Assembly: GCF_000931445.1 (NCBI RefSeq) | Contig: NZ_CP010849.1 | Span: 1,922,001-1,986,000 of the forward strand | Direction: 5' to 3' | From: Streptomyces cyaneogriseus subsp. noncyanogenus | Lineage (GTDB): Bacteria; Actinomycetota; Actinomycetes; Streptomycetales; Streptomycetaceae | Length of the DNA stretch: 64,000 bases | Part shown: positions 43,749 through 54,604 of the stretch, in pieces | Layout: each line of letters opens with the position of its first letter | Position numbering within the stretch: the first letter of the stretch is position 1 | The notes under the pieces: generated by a model | The model's input: the letters and a program-made list of their open reading frames with translations, nothing else | What the model was told of the DNA's origin: nothing | Database searches by the model: none | Made by a program: the position numbers and the translations under genes

Positions 43749-44708
43749 ATGCGTGCCGAGCGCGTCTTCGCGTACGGCGCCGCCGCGGGCCTTCTCGGCG
43801 ACCTCCTCCTCGGCGATCCCCGCCGCGGGCATCCGGTCGCCGCGTTCGGCCGTGCCGCCGGTGCCGTGGAACGTCTGCTGTGGCGGGACCACCGTGGCTG
43901 GGGCGCCCTGCACACCGCCGTGTGCGCCGGCGGCGCCGTGGCGCTCGGCGCCCTCGCCTCCCGGGCCGTGCGCCCCTCCCCCGCCGCCTCCGTCGCGCTG
44001 ACCGCGGCCGCCACCTGGGCCGTCGTCGGCGGCACCTCGCTCGCGCGTGAGGCCGCTGCCGTCGGGCGGGCGCTGGAGGCGGGCGACGTCGAGGCCGCCC
44101 GGGCCCGGCTGCCGCATCTGTGCGGACGCGACCCGCAGGCCCTGGACGCCGACCAGATCGCGCCGGCCGTGGTGGAGTCCGTCGCCGAGAACACCTCCGA
44201 CGCGGTGGTGGGCGCCCTGGTGTGGGGCGCCGTCGGCGGCGTGCCGGGGCTGCTCGGTTTCCGGGCCGTCAACACCCTGGACGCGATGGTCGGCCACAAG
44301 TCGCCCCGCCACCGCCGCTACGGCTGGGCCTCGGCCCGTCTCGACGACCTCGCCGGCTGGCCGGGCGCGCGGCTCACCGCCGCCCTCGCCGTCCTCGCCG
44401 GCGGCGACCCGCGCGGGGCCGTGCGGGCCTGGCGGGCCGACGCCGCGCAGCACCCGAGCCCCAACGCCGGGCCGGTGGAGGCGTCCTTCGCGGGCGCCCT
44501 CGGTGTCCGGCTCGGCGGGACGCTGTCGTACGGCGGGCGGGTGGAGCACCGGCCCGTGCTCAACGGGGCGGCGGGGCGCGCCGTCCGCGTGGGCGACATC
44601 GGCCGGGCGGTACGGCTGTCCCGGCGGGTGTCCTGGCTGGCGCTGGGCGCGTGCGCGGGCGCGCGGCTGCTCGCCTCCGGTTCGCGGAAGAGAGGACGTA
44701 CGTCATGA
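43749..44708 (+). CDS. cobD: adenosylcobinamide-phosphate synthase (CbiB type)
   Basis: A 319-aa membrane protein with several helices. Family sequence is seen at the N-terminus ([21 protein letters not shown]) and in the centre ([19 protein letters not shown] and [18 protein letters not shown]). It attaches the aminopropanol phosphate arm, made by the CobC-type decarboxylase encoded at 60322, to adenosylcobyric acid. First gene of the cobalamin operon, under the B12 riboswitch. It overlaps cobQ in ATGA. Named in the CobD (Pseudomonas/Mycobacterium) convention. Confidence 0.92.
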   Translation: MRAERVFAYGAAAGLLGDLLLGDPRRGHPVAAFGRAAGAVERLLWRDHRGWGALHTAVCAGGAVALGALASRAVRPSPAASVALTAAATWAVVGGTSLAREAAAVGRALEAGDVEAARARLPHLCGRDPQALDADQIAPAVVESVAENTSDAVVGALVWGAVGGVPGLLGFRAVNTLDAMVGHKSPRHRRYGWASARLDDLAGWPGARLTAALAVLAGGDPRGAVRAWRADAAQHPSPNAGPVEASFAGALGVRLGGTLSYGGRVEHRPVLNGAAGRAVRVGDIGRAVRLSRRVSWLALGACAGARLLASGSRKRGRTS

Positions 44709-46252
44709 GCGGCACGGCAGCACGGACCGGCACGGCGGGCGGCCCGGGCGGCGGTCTCCTCGTCGCCGGGACCACCTCCGACGCCGGCAAGAGCGTCGTC
44801 ACCGCCGGGATCTGCCGGTGGCTGGTGCGCCAGGGCGTGAAGGTGGCGCCGTTCAAGGCGCAGAACATGTCGCTGAACTCCTTCGTCACGCGCGAGGGCG
44901 CCGAGATCGGGCGGGCGCAGGCGATGCAGGCGCAGGCGTGCCGCATCGAGCCGACCGCGCTGATGAACCCGGTGCTGCTCAAGCCGGGCGGCGAGCGGAG
45001 CAGCCAGGTGGTGCTGCTGGGCAAGCCGGTCGGCGAGCTGAGCGCGCGCGGCTACCACGGCGGGCGGCAGCAAAAACTGCTCGGCACCGTCCTGGACTGC
45101 CTGGCCGAGCTGCGGGGCACGTATGACGCGGTGATCTGTGAGGGGGCGGGCAGCCCGGCCGAGATCAATCTGCGGCGGACCGACATCGTCAACATGGGGA
45201 TCGCCCGGGGCGCCGGGCTCCCGGTGCTGGTCGTCGGCGACATCGACCGCGGGGGCGTGTTCGCCTCGTTCTTCGGGACGGTGGCGCTGCTGTCGCCCGA
45301 GGACCAGGCGCTGGTCGCCGGCTTCCTGGTCAACAAGTTCCGCGGGGACGTGTCCCTGCTGGAGCCGGGCCTGGACATGCTGCACGGCCTCACCGGGCGG
45401 CACACCTACGGGGTGCTGCCGTTCCGGCACGGGCTCGGCATCGACGAGGAGGACGGGCTGCGGGTGTCGCTGCGCGGCACCGTGCGGGAGTCGAACGTGG
45501 CCCCGCCCGTCGGCGAGGACGTGCTGCGGGTCGCCGTCTGCGCGGTCCCGCTGATGTCCAACTTCACGGACGTGGACGCGCTGGCCGCCGAACCCGGCGT
45601 CGTCGTCCGGTTCGTGGACCGGCCCGAAGAGCTGGCCGACGCGGACCTCGTCGTCGTCCCGGGCACCCGGGGGACGGTCCGGGCGCTGGACTGGCTGCGG
45701 GAGCGGGGACTCGCCGACGCCCTGCGGCGCAGGGCCGCCGAGCAGCGGCCCGTGCTGGGCGTCTGCGGCGGCTTCCAGGTGCTCGGCGAGCACATCGAGG
45801 ACGACGTGGAGAGCCGCCGCGGCCACGTCGGCGGGCTGGGGATCCTGCCCGTGCGGGTGCGGTTCGCCCGCGAGAAGACCCTCACCCGGCCGGTGGGCGA
45901 GGCCCTCGGCGAGCGGGTCGAGGGGTACGAGATCCACCACGGGGTCGCCGAGGTCACCGGGGGCGAGCCCTTCCTCGACGGCTGCCGGGTCGGCCAGACC
46001 TGGGGCACCCACTGGCACGGCTCGCTGGAGTCGGACGGCTTCCGGCGCGCCTTCCTGCGCGAGGTGGCCGCCGCCGCGGGCCGCCGCTTCGTGCCGGCCC
46101 CGGACACCTCGTTCGCCGCGCTGCGCGAGGAGCAGCTCGACCGGCTCGGCGACCTGATCGAACAGCACGCGGACACGGACGCGCTGTGGCGGCTCATCGA
46201 GTCCGGCGCGCCGCAAGGACTGCCCTTCATTCCACCGGGAGCGCCCGCATGA
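44705..46252 (+). CDS. cobQ: cobyric acid synthase
   Basis: A 515-aa amidotransferase that amidates adenosylcobyrinic acid diamide at four positions with glutamine. The N-terminal synthetase domain has [17 protein letters not shown] and [12 protein letters not shown]. The C-terminal triad-type glutaminase domain has Cys354 in [12 protein letters not shown] and His436/His438 in THWHGSLE. Overlaps cobD and cobN by 4 bp each. Confidence 0.95.
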   Translation: MSGTAARTGTAGGPGGGLLVAGTTSDAGKSVVTAGICRWLVRQGVKVAPFKAQNMSLNSFVTREGAEIGRAQAMQAQACRIEPTALMNPVLLKPGGERSSQVVLLGKPVGELSARGYHGGRQQKLLGTVLDCLAELRGTYDAVICEGAGSPAEINLRRTDIVNMGIARGAGLPVLVVGDIDRGGVFASFFGTVALLSPEDQALVAGFLVNKFRGDVSLLEPGLDMLHGLTGRHTYGVLPFRHGLGIDEEDGLRVSLRGTVRESNVAPPVGEDVLRVAVCAVPLMSNFTDVDALAAEPGVVVRFVDRPEELADADLVVVPGTRGTVRALDWLRERGLADALRRRAAEQRPVLGVCGGFQVLGEHIEDDVESRRGHVGGLGILPVRVRFAREKTLTRPVGEALGERVEGYEIHHGVAEVTGGEPFLDGCRVGQTWGTHWHGSLESDGFRRAFLREVAAAAGRRFVPAPDTSFAALREEQLDRLGDLIEQHADTDALWRLIESGAPQGLPFIPPGAPA

Positions 46253-49200
46253 GCACAGTGTTGTTGTTGTCGACCGCCGATACGGATCTGCTGGCGGCCC
46301 GAGCCTCGGACGCCTCCTACCGGATCGGCAACCCGACCCGCGTCGACGTCCGGGAGGAGCTGCCGGCCCTCCTGGACGGCGCGGACATCGCCGTCGTACG
46401 GCTGCTCGGCGGCAAGCGCGCCTGGGAGGACGGGCTCGCCGCGCTCAAGGCGTCCGGCGTCCCGGCCGTACTGCTCGGCGGGGAGTCCGTGCCGGACGCG
46501 GAGCTGATGGCCGAGTCCAGCGTGCCCGCCGGGGTCGTCGCCGAGGCGCTGAAGTACCTCGTGGAGGGCGGCCCGGCCAACCTGACCGAGCTGGCCCGGT
46601 TCCTGTCCGACACCGTGCTGCTGACGGGCGAGGGCTTCGCCGCGCCCCGGAAGATGCCGGAGTACGGGGTGCACGGCTCGTACGAGGTCCGGGACGGCCG
46701 CCCGACCGTGGGCGTGCTCTTCTACCGCGCGCACGAACTGAGCGGCAACACCGCCTTCGTGGACACCCTGTGCGAGGCGATCGAGGCGCGGGGCGCGAAC
46801 GCCCTGCCCGTGTACTGCGGTTCGCTGCGGGGCGCGGACGCCGGGCTGTACGAGATCCTCGGCCGGGCCGACGCGCTGGTCGCCACCGTCCTCGCCGCCG
46901 GCGGCACCCACGCCTCGCAGGCGTCGGCGGGCGGCGACGAGGAGTCCTGGGACATCGGCGCGCTCGCCGAGCTGAACGTCCCCGTGCTGCAAGGACTGTG
47001 CCTGACCTCCTCGCGGGCCGCCTGGGACGAGTCCGACGCCGCCCTGTCCCCCATGGACGCGGCGATGCAGGTGGCCATCCCCGAGTTCGACGGCCGTCTG
47101 ATCACCGTGCCGTTCTCCTTCAAGGAGCAGGTCGGCGACGGGGGCGCGGACGTGCCCGTGTACGTCGCCGACCCGGAGCGGGCCGCCCGCGTCGCCGGGA
47201 TCGCCGTACGGCACGCCCGGCTGAAGCACAAGCCGAACGCGGAGAAGAAGATCGCGCTCGTCTTCACCGCCTACCCCACCAAGCACTCCCGCGTGGGCAA
47301 CGCGGTGGGCCTGGACACGCCCGCCTCGGCGGTGCGCGTGCTCGACGCCCTCAGGGACGCCGGATACGGGCTCACCGAGTACCCGGCGGGCGGCGACGAG
47401 CTGATCCACCGGCTCATCGAGGCCGGCGGGCACGACGTGGAGTGGCTGACGGAGGAGCAGCTCGCCGCCGCGCCCGCGCGCGTGCCGCTCGCCGACTACC
47501 GGGCCTGGTTCGAGAAGCTGGACCCCGGGCTGCGCGAGGCGATGCGCGAGGCGTGGGGCGAGCCGCCGGGCGGCCTCTACGTCGACGGCGACGACATCGT
47601 GCTGGCGTCCTTGCGGTTCGGGAACGTCGTCGTCATGATCCAGCCGCCGCGCGGCTTCGGCGAGAACCCGATCGCGATCTACCACGACCCGGACATGCCG
47701 CCGTCGCACCACTACCTGGCGGCCTACCGCTGGCTGGAGAACAGCTTCGGCGCCGACGCGATCGTGCACATGGGCAAGCACGGCACGATGGAGTGGCTGC
47801 CGGGCAAGGGCCTCGGGCTGAGCGCCGGCTGCGCGCCGGACGCCGTCCTCGGCGACCTGCCCCTGGTCTACCCGTTCATCGTCAACGACCCCGGCGAGGG
47901 CACCCAGGCAAAGCGGCGCGGCCACGCCACCGTGGTCGACCACCTGGTGCCGCCGATGGCGCGCGCCGACACCTACGGCGACCTGGCCAAGCTGGAGCAG
48001 CTCCTCGACGAGTACGCGCTGGTCAGCGATCTGGACCCGGTGAAGGCACCGGCGGTGCGGGCGCAGATCTGGACGCTGGTCAAGGCGGCGGAGCTCCACC
48101 ACGACCTGCATGTGGACGAGCAGCCGGACGACGACGAGTTCGACGAGTTCGTCATGCACATCGACGGCTATCTGTGCGAGATCAAGGACGTGCAGATCCG
48201 CGACGGCCTGCACATCCTCGGCGGCGGCCCGGTGGGCGAGCCGCGCGTGAACCTGGTGCTGGCCGTGCTGCGCGCCTCGCAGGTGTGGGGCGGGCAGGCC
48301 AATGCCCTGCCCGGTCTGCGGGCGGCGCTGGCCGCGCACTTCGGGCTGGCCGAGAAGGAGCTGCTGGCCGAGCCGGGCGCGCCGGTGAAGGTGCCGGTGG
48401 AGCTGACGGACCTGGTGGACGGGCCGGCGCGGACCGCCGCCGACGCCGTCGACCTGCTGGAGCAGCTCTGCCGGCGGTTCGCGGAGGGGCTGGAGGAGCG
48501 GGACTGGGCGGTCGCCGCGGTGCCGGGCCTGGTGCGCGAGGTGCTGGGCACCGAGCTGCCCGACGCGGTCGCCGTGCTGGAGTTCGCCTGCACCGAGGTC
48601 GTGCCGCGGCTGGCCCGTACGACGGACGAGATCGGGCACATCCTGAAGGCGCTGGACGGCGGTTACGTCCCGGCCGGACCCTCCGGTTCGCCCACCCGGG
48701 GCCTGGTCAACGTCCTGCCGACCGGCCGGAACTTCTACTCGGTCGACCCCAAGGCGATCCCGTCCCGGCTGAGCTGGGAGGTCGGTCAGTCGCTGGCGGA
48801 CTCGCTGGTGCAGCGCTACCTCCAGGACACGGGCGCGTACCCGAAGTCCGTCGGCCTGACGGTGTGGGGCACGTCGGCCATGCGCACCCAGGGCGACGAC
48901 ATCGCCGAGATCCTGGCGCTGCTGGGCTGCCGTCCGGTGTGGGACGACGCCTCGCGCCGGGTGACCGGCTTCGAGATCGTCTCCCCCGAGGAGCTGGGCC
49001 GGCCGCGCATCGACGTGACGGTCCGCATCTCCGGCTTCTTCCGGGACGCCTTCCCGCACGTCGTCGCGCTGATCGACGACGCGGTGCGGGCGGTCGCGGA
49101 GCTGGAGGAGCCCGCCGAGACCAACTACGTGCGGGCGCACGTGGCGGAGGACACCGCCCGGCACGGCGACCGGCGCCGGGCCACCGCGCGCATCTTCGGC

Positions 49201-49911
49201 TCCAAGCCGGGGGCGTACGGCGCCGGTCTGCTGCCGCTGATCGACGCCCGCAACTGGCGCTCCGACGCCGACCTGGCCGAGGTGTACGCGGTGTGGGGCG
49301 GCTACGCCTACGGGCGCGGGCTCGACGGGCGGGCTGCGCGCGGCGACATGGAGACGGCGTTCAAGCGGATCGCGGTGGCGGCGAAGAACGTCGACACGCG
49401 CGAGCACGATCTCGTCGACGCGGACGACTACTTCCAGTACCACGGCGGCATGGTCGCCATGGTGCGCCATCTGACGGGTACGAGCCCGGAGGCGTACGTC
49501 GGCGACTCCGCCACCCCCGACCAGGTCAGGACCCGCACGCTCGGCGAGGAGACCCACCGGGTCTTCCGCGCCCGCGTGGTCAACCCGCGCTGGATGGCGG
49601 CGATGCGGCGCCACGGCTACAAGGGCGCCTTCGAGATGGCGGCCACCGTGGACTACCTCTTCGGGTACGACGCCACGGCCGGGGTCGTGGACGACTGGAT
49701 GTACGAGAAGCTCAGCGCCGAGTACGTCTTCGCCCCGGAGAACCGGGACTTCATGAAGAAGTCCAACCCGTGGGCGCTGCGCGGCATCACCGAGCGGCTG
49801 CTGGAGGCCGCCGACCGCGGGCTGTGGGCGGAGCCGGACGCTCAGACGCTGGAGCGGCTGCGCGCCACCTATCTGGAGCTCGAAGGCGACTTGGAGGGTG
49901 ACGACAAGTGA
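46249..49911 (+). CDS. cobN: cobaltochelatase subunit CobN
   Basis: A 1220-aa protein, the large subunit of the aerobic-type cobaltochelatase that inserts Co2+ into hydrogenobyrinic acid diamide with ATP. Characteristic H-subunit sequence includes [57 protein letters not shown] and YGYARGLDG-like motifs near the end ([13 protein letters not shown]). Length is at the normal CobN size. It needs an AAA/VWA motor; the next gene supplies one in ChlI/D form. Overlaps on both sides in ATGA/GTGA. Confidence 0.95.
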   Translation: MSTVLLLSTADTDLLAARASDASYRIGNPTRVDVREELPALLDGADIAVVRLLGGKRAWEDGLAALKASGVPAVLLGGESVPDAELMAESSVPAGVVAEALKYLVEGGPANLTELARFLSDTVLLTGEGFAAPRKMPEYGVHGSYEVRDGRPTVGVLFYRAHELSGNTAFVDTLCEAIEARGANALPVYCGSLRGADAGLYEILGRADALVATVLAAGGTHASQASAGGDEESWDIGALAELNVPVLQGLCLTSSRAAWDESDAALSPMDAAMQVAIPEFDGRLITVPFSFKEQVGDGGADVPVYVADPERAARVAGIAVRHARLKHKPNAEKKIALVFTAYPTKHSRVGNAVGLDTPASAVRVLDALRDAGYGLTEYPAGGDELIHRLIEAGGHDVEWLTEEQLAAAPARVPLADYRAWFEKLDPGLREAMREAWGEPPGGLYVDGDDIVLASLRFGNVVVMIQPPRGFGENPIAIYHDPDMPPSHHYLAAYRWLENSFGADAIVHMGKHGTMEWLPGKGLGLSAGCAPDAVLGDLPLVYPFIVNDPGEGTQAKRRGHATVVDHLVPPMARADTYGDLAKLEQLLDEYALVSDLDPVKAPAVRAQIWTLVKAAELHHDLHVDEQPDDDEFDEFVMHIDGYLCEIKDVQIRDGLHILGGGPVGEPRVNLVLAVLRASQVWGGQANALPGLRAALAAHFGLAEKELLAEPGAPVKVPVELTDLVDGPARTAADAVDLLEQLCRRFAEGLEERDWAVAAVPGLVREVLGTELPDAVAVLEFACTEVVPRLARTTDEIGHILKALDGGYVPAGPSGSPTRGLVNVLPTGRNFYSVDPKAIPSRLSWEVGQSLADSLVQRYLQDTGAYPKSVGLTVWGTSAMRTQGDDIAEILALLGCRPVWDDASRRVTGFEIVSPEELGRPRIDVTVRISGFFRDAFPHVVALIDDAVRAVAELEEPAETNYVRAHVAEDTARHGDRRRATARIFGSKPGAYGAGLLPLIDARNWRSDADLAEVYAVWGGYAYGRGLDGRAARGDMETAFKRIAVAAKNVDTREHDLVDADDYFQYHGGMVAMVRHLTGTSPEAYVGDSATPDQVRTRTLGEETHRVFRARVVNPRWMAAMRRHGYKGAFEMAATVDYLFGYDATAGVVDDWMYEKLSAEYVFAPENRDFMKKSNPWALRGITERLLEAADRGLWAEPDAQTLERLRATYLELEGDLEGDDK

Positions 49912-51908
49912 CCACCCCGTTCCCGTTCACGGCCGTCGTCGGCCAGGACGATCTGCGGCTCGCGCTGCTGCTGAACGCCGTGTCCCCGGCGGTCGGCGGC
50001 GTGCTGGTGCGCGGCGAGAAGGGCACCGCCAAGTCCACGGCGGTCCGGGCGCTGTCGGCGCTGCTGCCGGAGGTGGCCGTCGTCCCCGGCTGCCGCTTCT
50101 CCTGCGACCCCGCCTCCCCCGATCCGGCCTGCCCGGACGGCCCGCACGAGCCGGGTCCGGGCGCCGCGCGTGCGGCCCGCATGGTCGAGCTGCCCGTCGG
50201 CGCCTCCGAGGACCGGCTGGTCGGGGCGCTCGACATCGAGCGGGCGCTCGCCGAGGGCGTGAAGGCGTTCGAGCCGGGCCTGCTGGCCGAGGCGCACCGC
50301 GGCATCCTCTACGTCGACGAGGTCAACCTCCTCCACGACCACCTGGTCGACCTGCTGCTGGACGCGGCGGCGATGGGCGCGTCGTACGTGGAGCGCGAGG
50401 GCGTCTCCGTACGGCACGCCGCGCGTTTCCTGCTGGTCGGGACGATGAACCCGGAGGAGGGCGAGCTGCGCCCGCAGCTCCTGGACCGCTTCGGGCTGAC
50501 CGTCGAGGTCGCCGCCTCGCGCGAGCCGGACCAGCGGGTCGAGGTCGTGCGGCGGCGGCTCGCCTACGACGACGACCCGGACGGTTTCGCGGCGCGCTGG
50601 GCCGAGGAGGAGGCCGCCGTACGGGCGCGGATCGCGGCGGCGCGGGAGCTGCTGCCGCGGGTGCGGCTGGGCGACGGGGCGCTGCGGCAGATCGCGGCGA
50701 CCTGCGCCGCGTTCGAGGTGGACGGCATGCGCGCCGACATCGTGATGGCGCGCACCGCGACGGCGCTGGCCGCCTGGGCGGGCCGGACCGACGTGCTCGC
50801 CGAGGACGTGCGGCAGGCGGCGCTGCTGGCGCTGCCGCACCGCAGGCGGCGCAACCCCTTCGACGCGCCGGGCCTGGACGAGGACAAGCTCGACGAGACG
50901 CTGGAGCAGTTCTCCGGTGAGGGCGAGGGCGAGGGTGAGGGCGACGACGATCCGGACCCCGATGGTCCGGGTGGCGGCGGTGGGCAGCCCGCCCCCGACG
51001 CGGGCCCGCAGGACGGTGACACCGCCGCCCGCCCCGAGGCCGGGGAGGGGGGTGAGCCGCAGCCGTCGGGCGCCGGGGAGCGGTCGGCCGTACGGGCCGC
51101 CGAGCCGTTCCGCACGAAGATGCTGAGCGTCCCCGGCATCGGCGAGGGTGCCGCGGGGCGGCGCTCGCGGGCGCGCACGGAGCACGGTCGGACGACCGGG
51201 GCCCGGCGGCCCCGGGGCGCGCTGACCAAGCTGCACCTGGCCGCGACCGTGCAGGCGGCGGCTCCGCACCAGCGGGCGCGCGGCCGGTTGGGGCCGGGGC
51301 TGGTGGTCCGCCGGGACGATCTGCGGCAGGCGACCCGGGAGGGCCGCGAGGGCAACCTCGTGCTCTTCGTGGTCGACGCCTCGGGCTCGATGGCGGCGCG
51401 GCAGCGGATGAGCGCGGTGAAGGGTGCCGTGCTGTCGCTGCTGCTCGACGCCTACCAGCGGCGGGACAAGGTGGGTCTGGTGACCTTCCGGGGCTCGGGC
51501 GCCGAGGTGGCGCTGCCGCCGACGTCGTCCGTGGACGCCGCCGCCGCGCGGCTGGAGGTGCTGCCGACGGGCGGGCGTACACCGCTCGCGGCGGGGCTGC
51601 TGAAGGCCCATGACGTGCTGCGGGTGGAACGGCTGCGGGACGCCGCGCGCCGGCCGCTGGTCGTCGTGGTGACGGACGGGCGGGCGACCGGTGGGGTCGA
51701 GCCGGTGGCGCTGGCCGGGCGGGCCGCGCGGCTGTTCGCGCACGAGCGGATCGCGTCGGTGGTCGTGGACTGCGAGTCCGGGCCGGTGCGGCTGGGGCTG
51801 GCGGGGCGGCTCGCGGAGGATCTCGGCGGTACGGCCGTGACCCTGGACGAGCTGCGGGCCGACTCGATCGCCGGTCTGGTGAAGGACGTACAGAGGAGGG
51901 CCGCGTAA
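49908..51908 (+). CDS. ChlI/ChlD-type chelatase protein, AAA plus VWA in one chain
   Basis: A 666-aa fusion. Residues about 5-330 are an AAA+ domain like ChlI/BchI (Walker A GEKGTAKST at 36-44, Walker B GILYVDEVNLL). Residues about 340-400 are a flexible Asp/Gly/Pro/Glu-rich linker. From about 480 the VWA domain has the metal-binding DASGSM (D490, S492, S494) and VTDGRATGG. It is not CobS/CobT but a magnesium-chelatase-like motor; next to cobN it probably drives cobalt insertion. GTG 49908 overlaps the cobN stop. Confidence 0.9.
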   Translation: MTTPFPFTAVVGQDDLRLALLLNAVSPAVGGVLVRGEKGTAKSTAVRALSALLPEVAVVPGCRFSCDPASPDPACPDGPHEPGPGAARAARMVELPVGASEDRLVGALDIERALAEGVKAFEPGLLAEAHRGILYVDEVNLLHDHLVDLLLDAAAMGASYVEREGVSVRHAARFLLVGTMNPEEGELRPQLLDRFGLTVEVAASREPDQRVEVVRRRLAYDDDPDGFAARWAEEEAAVRARIAAARELLPRVRLGDGALRQIAATCAAFEVDGMRADIVMARTATALAAWAGRTDVLAEDVRQAALLALPHRRRRNPFDAPGLDEDKLDETLEQFSGEGEGEGEGDDDPDPDGPGGGGGQPAPDAGPQDGDTAARPEAGEGGEPQPSGAGERSAVRAAEPFRTKMLSVPGIGEGAAGRRSRARTEHGRTTGARRPRGALTKLHLAATVQAAAPHQRARGRLGPGLVVRRDDLRQATREGREGNLVLFVVDASGSMAARQRMSAVKGAVLSLLLDAYQRRDKVGLVTFRGSGAEVALPPTSSVDAAAARLEVLPTGGRTPLAAGLLKAHDVLRVERLRDAARRPLVVVVTDGRATGGVEPVALAGRAARLFAHERIASVVVDCESGPVRLGLAGRLAEDLGGTAVTLDELRADSIAGLVKDVQRRAA

Positions 51909-52507
51909 TGCCGCAGGGACAGCCGAGTGTCGTGCCGGACGACGGGCTGACGACGCGTCAGCGGCGCAACCGGCCGCTGGTCGTGGTGCACACCGGGGTC
52001 GGCAAGGGCAAGTCGACGGCCGCCTTCGGGCTGGCGCTGCGCGCCTGGAACCAGGGGTGGCCGATCGGGGTGTTCCAGTTCGTCAAGTCGGCGAAGTGGA
52101 AGGTCGGCGAGGAGCGGGCGCTGCGGGTGCTCGGGGACTCCGGCGAGGGCGGGACCGTCGCCTGGCACAAGATGGGCGAGGGCTGGTCCTGGGTCCAGCG
52201 CGACGCCCAGATGGACAACGAGGAGAAGGCCCGCGAGGGCTGGGAGCAGGTCAAGCGGGACCTGGCGAACGAGACGTACCGGCTGTACGTGCTCGACGAG
52301 TTCGCGTACCCGATGCACTGGGGCTGGGTGGACACGGACGAGGTCGTGCAGGTGCTGCGCGACCGTCCGGGGACCCAGCACGTCGTGATCACCGGGCGGA
52401 ACGCGCCGGAGAAGCTGGTCGGCTTCGCCGACCTCGTGACCGACATGTCCAAGGTGAAGCACCCCATGGACGTCGGGCAGAAGGGGCAGAGGGGCATCGA
52501 GTGGTGA
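51908..52507 (+). CDS. cobO: corrinoid adenosyltransferase
   Basis: A 199-aa CobO/CobA/BtuR-type enzyme that transfers 5'-deoxyadenosyl from ATP to cob(I)yrinic acid diamide. P-loop variant HTGVGKGKST near residue 30, family motifs FQFVKSAKWKVGE, GWSWVQRD and VLDEFAYPMHWGWVD. The start shares one base with the preceding stop (TAATG). The ending MDVGQKGQRGIEW is typical. Confidence 0.95.
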   Translation: MPQGQPSVVPDDGLTTRQRRNRPLVVVHTGVGKGKSTAAFGLALRAWNQGWPIGVFQFVKSAKWKVGEERALRVLGDSGEGGTVAWHKMGEGWSWVQRDAQMDNEEKAREGWEQVKRDLANETYRLYVLDEFAYPMHWGWVDTDEVVQVLRDRPGTQHVVITGRNAPEKLVGFADLVTDMSKVKHPMDVGQKGQRGIEW

Positions 52508-53859
52508 ACCCCTCCTCGTCCGTCCCCCGGCTGGTGGTCGCCGCGCCTTCCTCGGGGAGCGGCAAGACCACCGTCGCCACGGGGCTGATGGCCGCGTTCG
52601 CCGCGCGGGGGCTCGCCGTGTCCCCGCACAAGGTGGGCCCGGACTACATCGACCCCGGCTATCACACGCTCGCGACCGGGCGCCCCGGCAGGAACCTGGA
52701 CGCGTACCTGTGCGGTCCCGAGCTGGTCGGGCCGCTGTTCGCGCACGGCGCGCGCGGCTGCGACCTCGCGGTGGTCGAGGGTGTGATGGGGCTGTACGAC
52801 GGGGCGGCCGGGGAGGGCGAGCTGGCGTCCACCGCGCAGGTGGCGAAGGTGCTGCGGGCCCCGGTGGTGCTGGTGGTCGACGCGTCGTCGCAGTCGCGGT
52901 CGGTGGCGGCGCTGGTGCACGGCTTCGCGTCCTGGGATCCCGAGGTGCGGATCGGGGGCGTGATCCTCAACAAGGTCGGCTCGGACCGGCACGAGGCGCT
53001 GCTGCGGGAGGCGCTGGACGCGTCCGGGGTGCCGGTGCTGGGCGTGCTGCGGCGGGCGCCGCAGGTGGACACGCCGTCGCGGCACCTGGGTCTGGTGCCG
53101 GTCGCCGAGCGGCGCGGCGCGGCGGTGGAGGCCGTGGCGGCGATGGCCGCGCAGGTCGAGGCCGGGTGCGATCTGGAGGCGCTGGCGGGGCTGGCGCGCG
53201 GCGCGGGCCCGCTGGCGTGCGCGCCGTGGGAGCCGCCGGTGGTCTCCGGCGGGACGCGCCCCGTGGTCGCCGTCGCCGGTGGCGCGGCGTTCACGTTCTC
53301 CTACGCCGAGCACGCCGAGCTGCTCACCGCCGCCGGTGCCGAGGTGGTGACCTTCGATCCGCTGCGGGACGAGGCGCTGCCCGAGGGCACGGCGGGGCTG
53401 GTGATCGGCGGCGGGTTCCCGGAGGTGTACGCCGGTGAGCTGTCCGCCAACGAGCCGCTGCGCCGGGCGGTCGGCGAGCTGGCGCGCTCCGGCGCCCCCG
53501 TGGCCGCCGAGTGCGCGGGGCTGCTGTATCTGTGCCGGGAGCTGGACGGGCTGCCGATGTGCGGGGTGCTGGACGCCTCGGCGCGGATGAGCGAGCGGCT
53601 GACACTCGGCTACCGGGACGCGGTGGCCGTGGGCGACAGTGTGCTGGCACCGGCCGGTACGCGGATGCGGGGGCACGAGTTCCACCGCACGGTGGTCGAG
53701 CCCGGCGCGGGGGCGGCCCCGGCGTGGGGGGTGCGGGCGCCCGAGCGGCGCGTCGAAGGTTTCGTACAGCGCGGTGTGCACGCGAGTTATCTGCACACGC
53801 ACTGGGCGTCCGAGCCCGGTGTCGCCCGTCGGTTCGTGGAGAGGTGCCGGACGTCATGA
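52504..53859 (+). CDS. cobB: cobyrinic acid a,c-diamide synthase
   Basis: A 451-aa CobB/CbiA-type amidotransferase. ATP-binding APSSGSGKTTVATGLM, then KVGPDYIDPGYH and VEGVMGLYDG, and C-terminal glutaminase domain with Cys337 in AAECAGLLYLCREL. Amidates the a and c side chains. The start is GTG 52504, in a GTGA overlap with cobO; GTG 52501 is an in-frame alternative. Overlaps cobI in ATGA. Confidence 0.94.
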   Translation: MNPSSSVPRLVVAAPSSGSGKTTVATGLMAAFAARGLAVSPHKVGPDYIDPGYHTLATGRPGRNLDAYLCGPELVGPLFAHGARGCDLAVVEGVMGLYDGAAGEGELASTAQVAKVLRAPVVLVVDASSQSRSVAALVHGFASWDPEVRIGGVILNKVGSDRHEALLREALDASGVPVLGVLRRAPQVDTPSRHLGLVPVAERRGAAVEAVAAMAAQVEAGCDLEALAGLARGAGPLACAPWEPPVVSGGTRPVVAVAGGAAFTFSYAEHAELLTAAGAEVVTFDPLRDEALPEGTAGLVIGGGFPEVYAGELSANEPLRRAVGELARSGAPVAAECAGLLYLCRELDGLPMCGVLDASARMSERLTLGYRDAVAVGDSVLAPAGTRMRGHEFHRTVVEPGAGAAPAWGVRAPERRVEGFVQRGVHASYLHTHWASEPGVARRFVERCRTS

Positions 53860-54587
53860 GCAGCAGGCTGATCGGGGTCGGGGTCGGTCCGGGCGACCCG
53901 GAGCTGGTGACCGTGAAGGGCGTGAACGCCCTGCGCGCCGCCGAGATCGTGGTGGTGCCGGTGATGGACACGGGCGAGCGGGGGCGCGCGGAGGCGACCG
54001 TGCTGCACTACGTGCCCGGGGAGAAGGTCGTCCGGGTGGTGTTCGCGCTGAACGAGCGGACCGACCGGGCGCGGCGCGAGGCGGCGTGGGACGCGGCCGG
54101 TGAGCGGGTCGCCGAGCTGCTGCGGGAGCACGGCACGGTGGCGTTCGCGACCATCGGCGACCCGAACGTGTACTCGACGTTCACCTATCTCGCGCAGACG
54201 GTGGCCGGGCTGGTGCCGGGCACGGTCGTGGAGACGGTGCCCGGGATCACCGCGATGCAGGATCTCGCGGCCCGCTCGGGCGCCGTGCTGACGGAGGGCA
54301 CCGAGCCGCTGACGCTGGTGCCGGTGACGGCGGGCGCGGCCGTGCTGAAGGAGGCGCTGAACGGGCCGGGCACGGTCGTGGCGTACAAGTTCGGGCGGCA
54401 GGCCGCCGAGGTCGCCGAGGCGCTGCGGGAGAGCGGGCGGCTCGACGGTGCCGTGTGGGGCTCCGCGCTGGGGCTGCCGGAGGAGTCGATCCGGCCCGCC
54501 GCCGAGCTGGACGGGGCCGCGCTGCCGTATCTGTCGACGCTGATCGCGCCCGCGCGCCGGGACGGCGGGCGGGGCGGCAAGCTGTGA
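53856..54587 (+). CDS. cobI: precorrin-2 C20-methyltransferase
   Basis: A 243-aa SAM-dependent tetrapyrrole methylase. N-terminal GVGVGPGDPELVTVKGVNAL and GDPNVYSTFTYL are class motifs; RTD and TAMQDLAARSG fit CobI/CbiL. It methylates C20 to give precorrin-3A. Last gene of the first cob segment; the opposite-strand ZIP gene follows 17 bp later. Confidence 0.92.
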   Translation: MSSRLIGVGVGPGDPELVTVKGVNALRAAEIVVVPVMDTGERGRAEATVLHYVPGEKVVRVVFALNERTDRARREAAWDAAGERVAELLREHGTVAFATIGDPNVYSTFTYLAQTVAGLVPGTVVETVPGITAMQDLAARSGAVLTEGTEPLTLVPVTAGAAVLKEALNGPGTVVAYKFGRQAAEVAEALRESGRLDGAVWGSALGLPEESIRPAAELDGAALPYLSTLIAPARRDGGRGGKL

Positions 54588-54604
54588 CGCGTCGTGCGGC
54601 GTGG

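Noticed and set aside
45406..49614. 1402-codon open frame antisense to cobN
   Set aside because: GC-rich codon-position shadow: low-complexity Arg/Gly/His/Val composition, no motif, and cobN on the other strand is certain.
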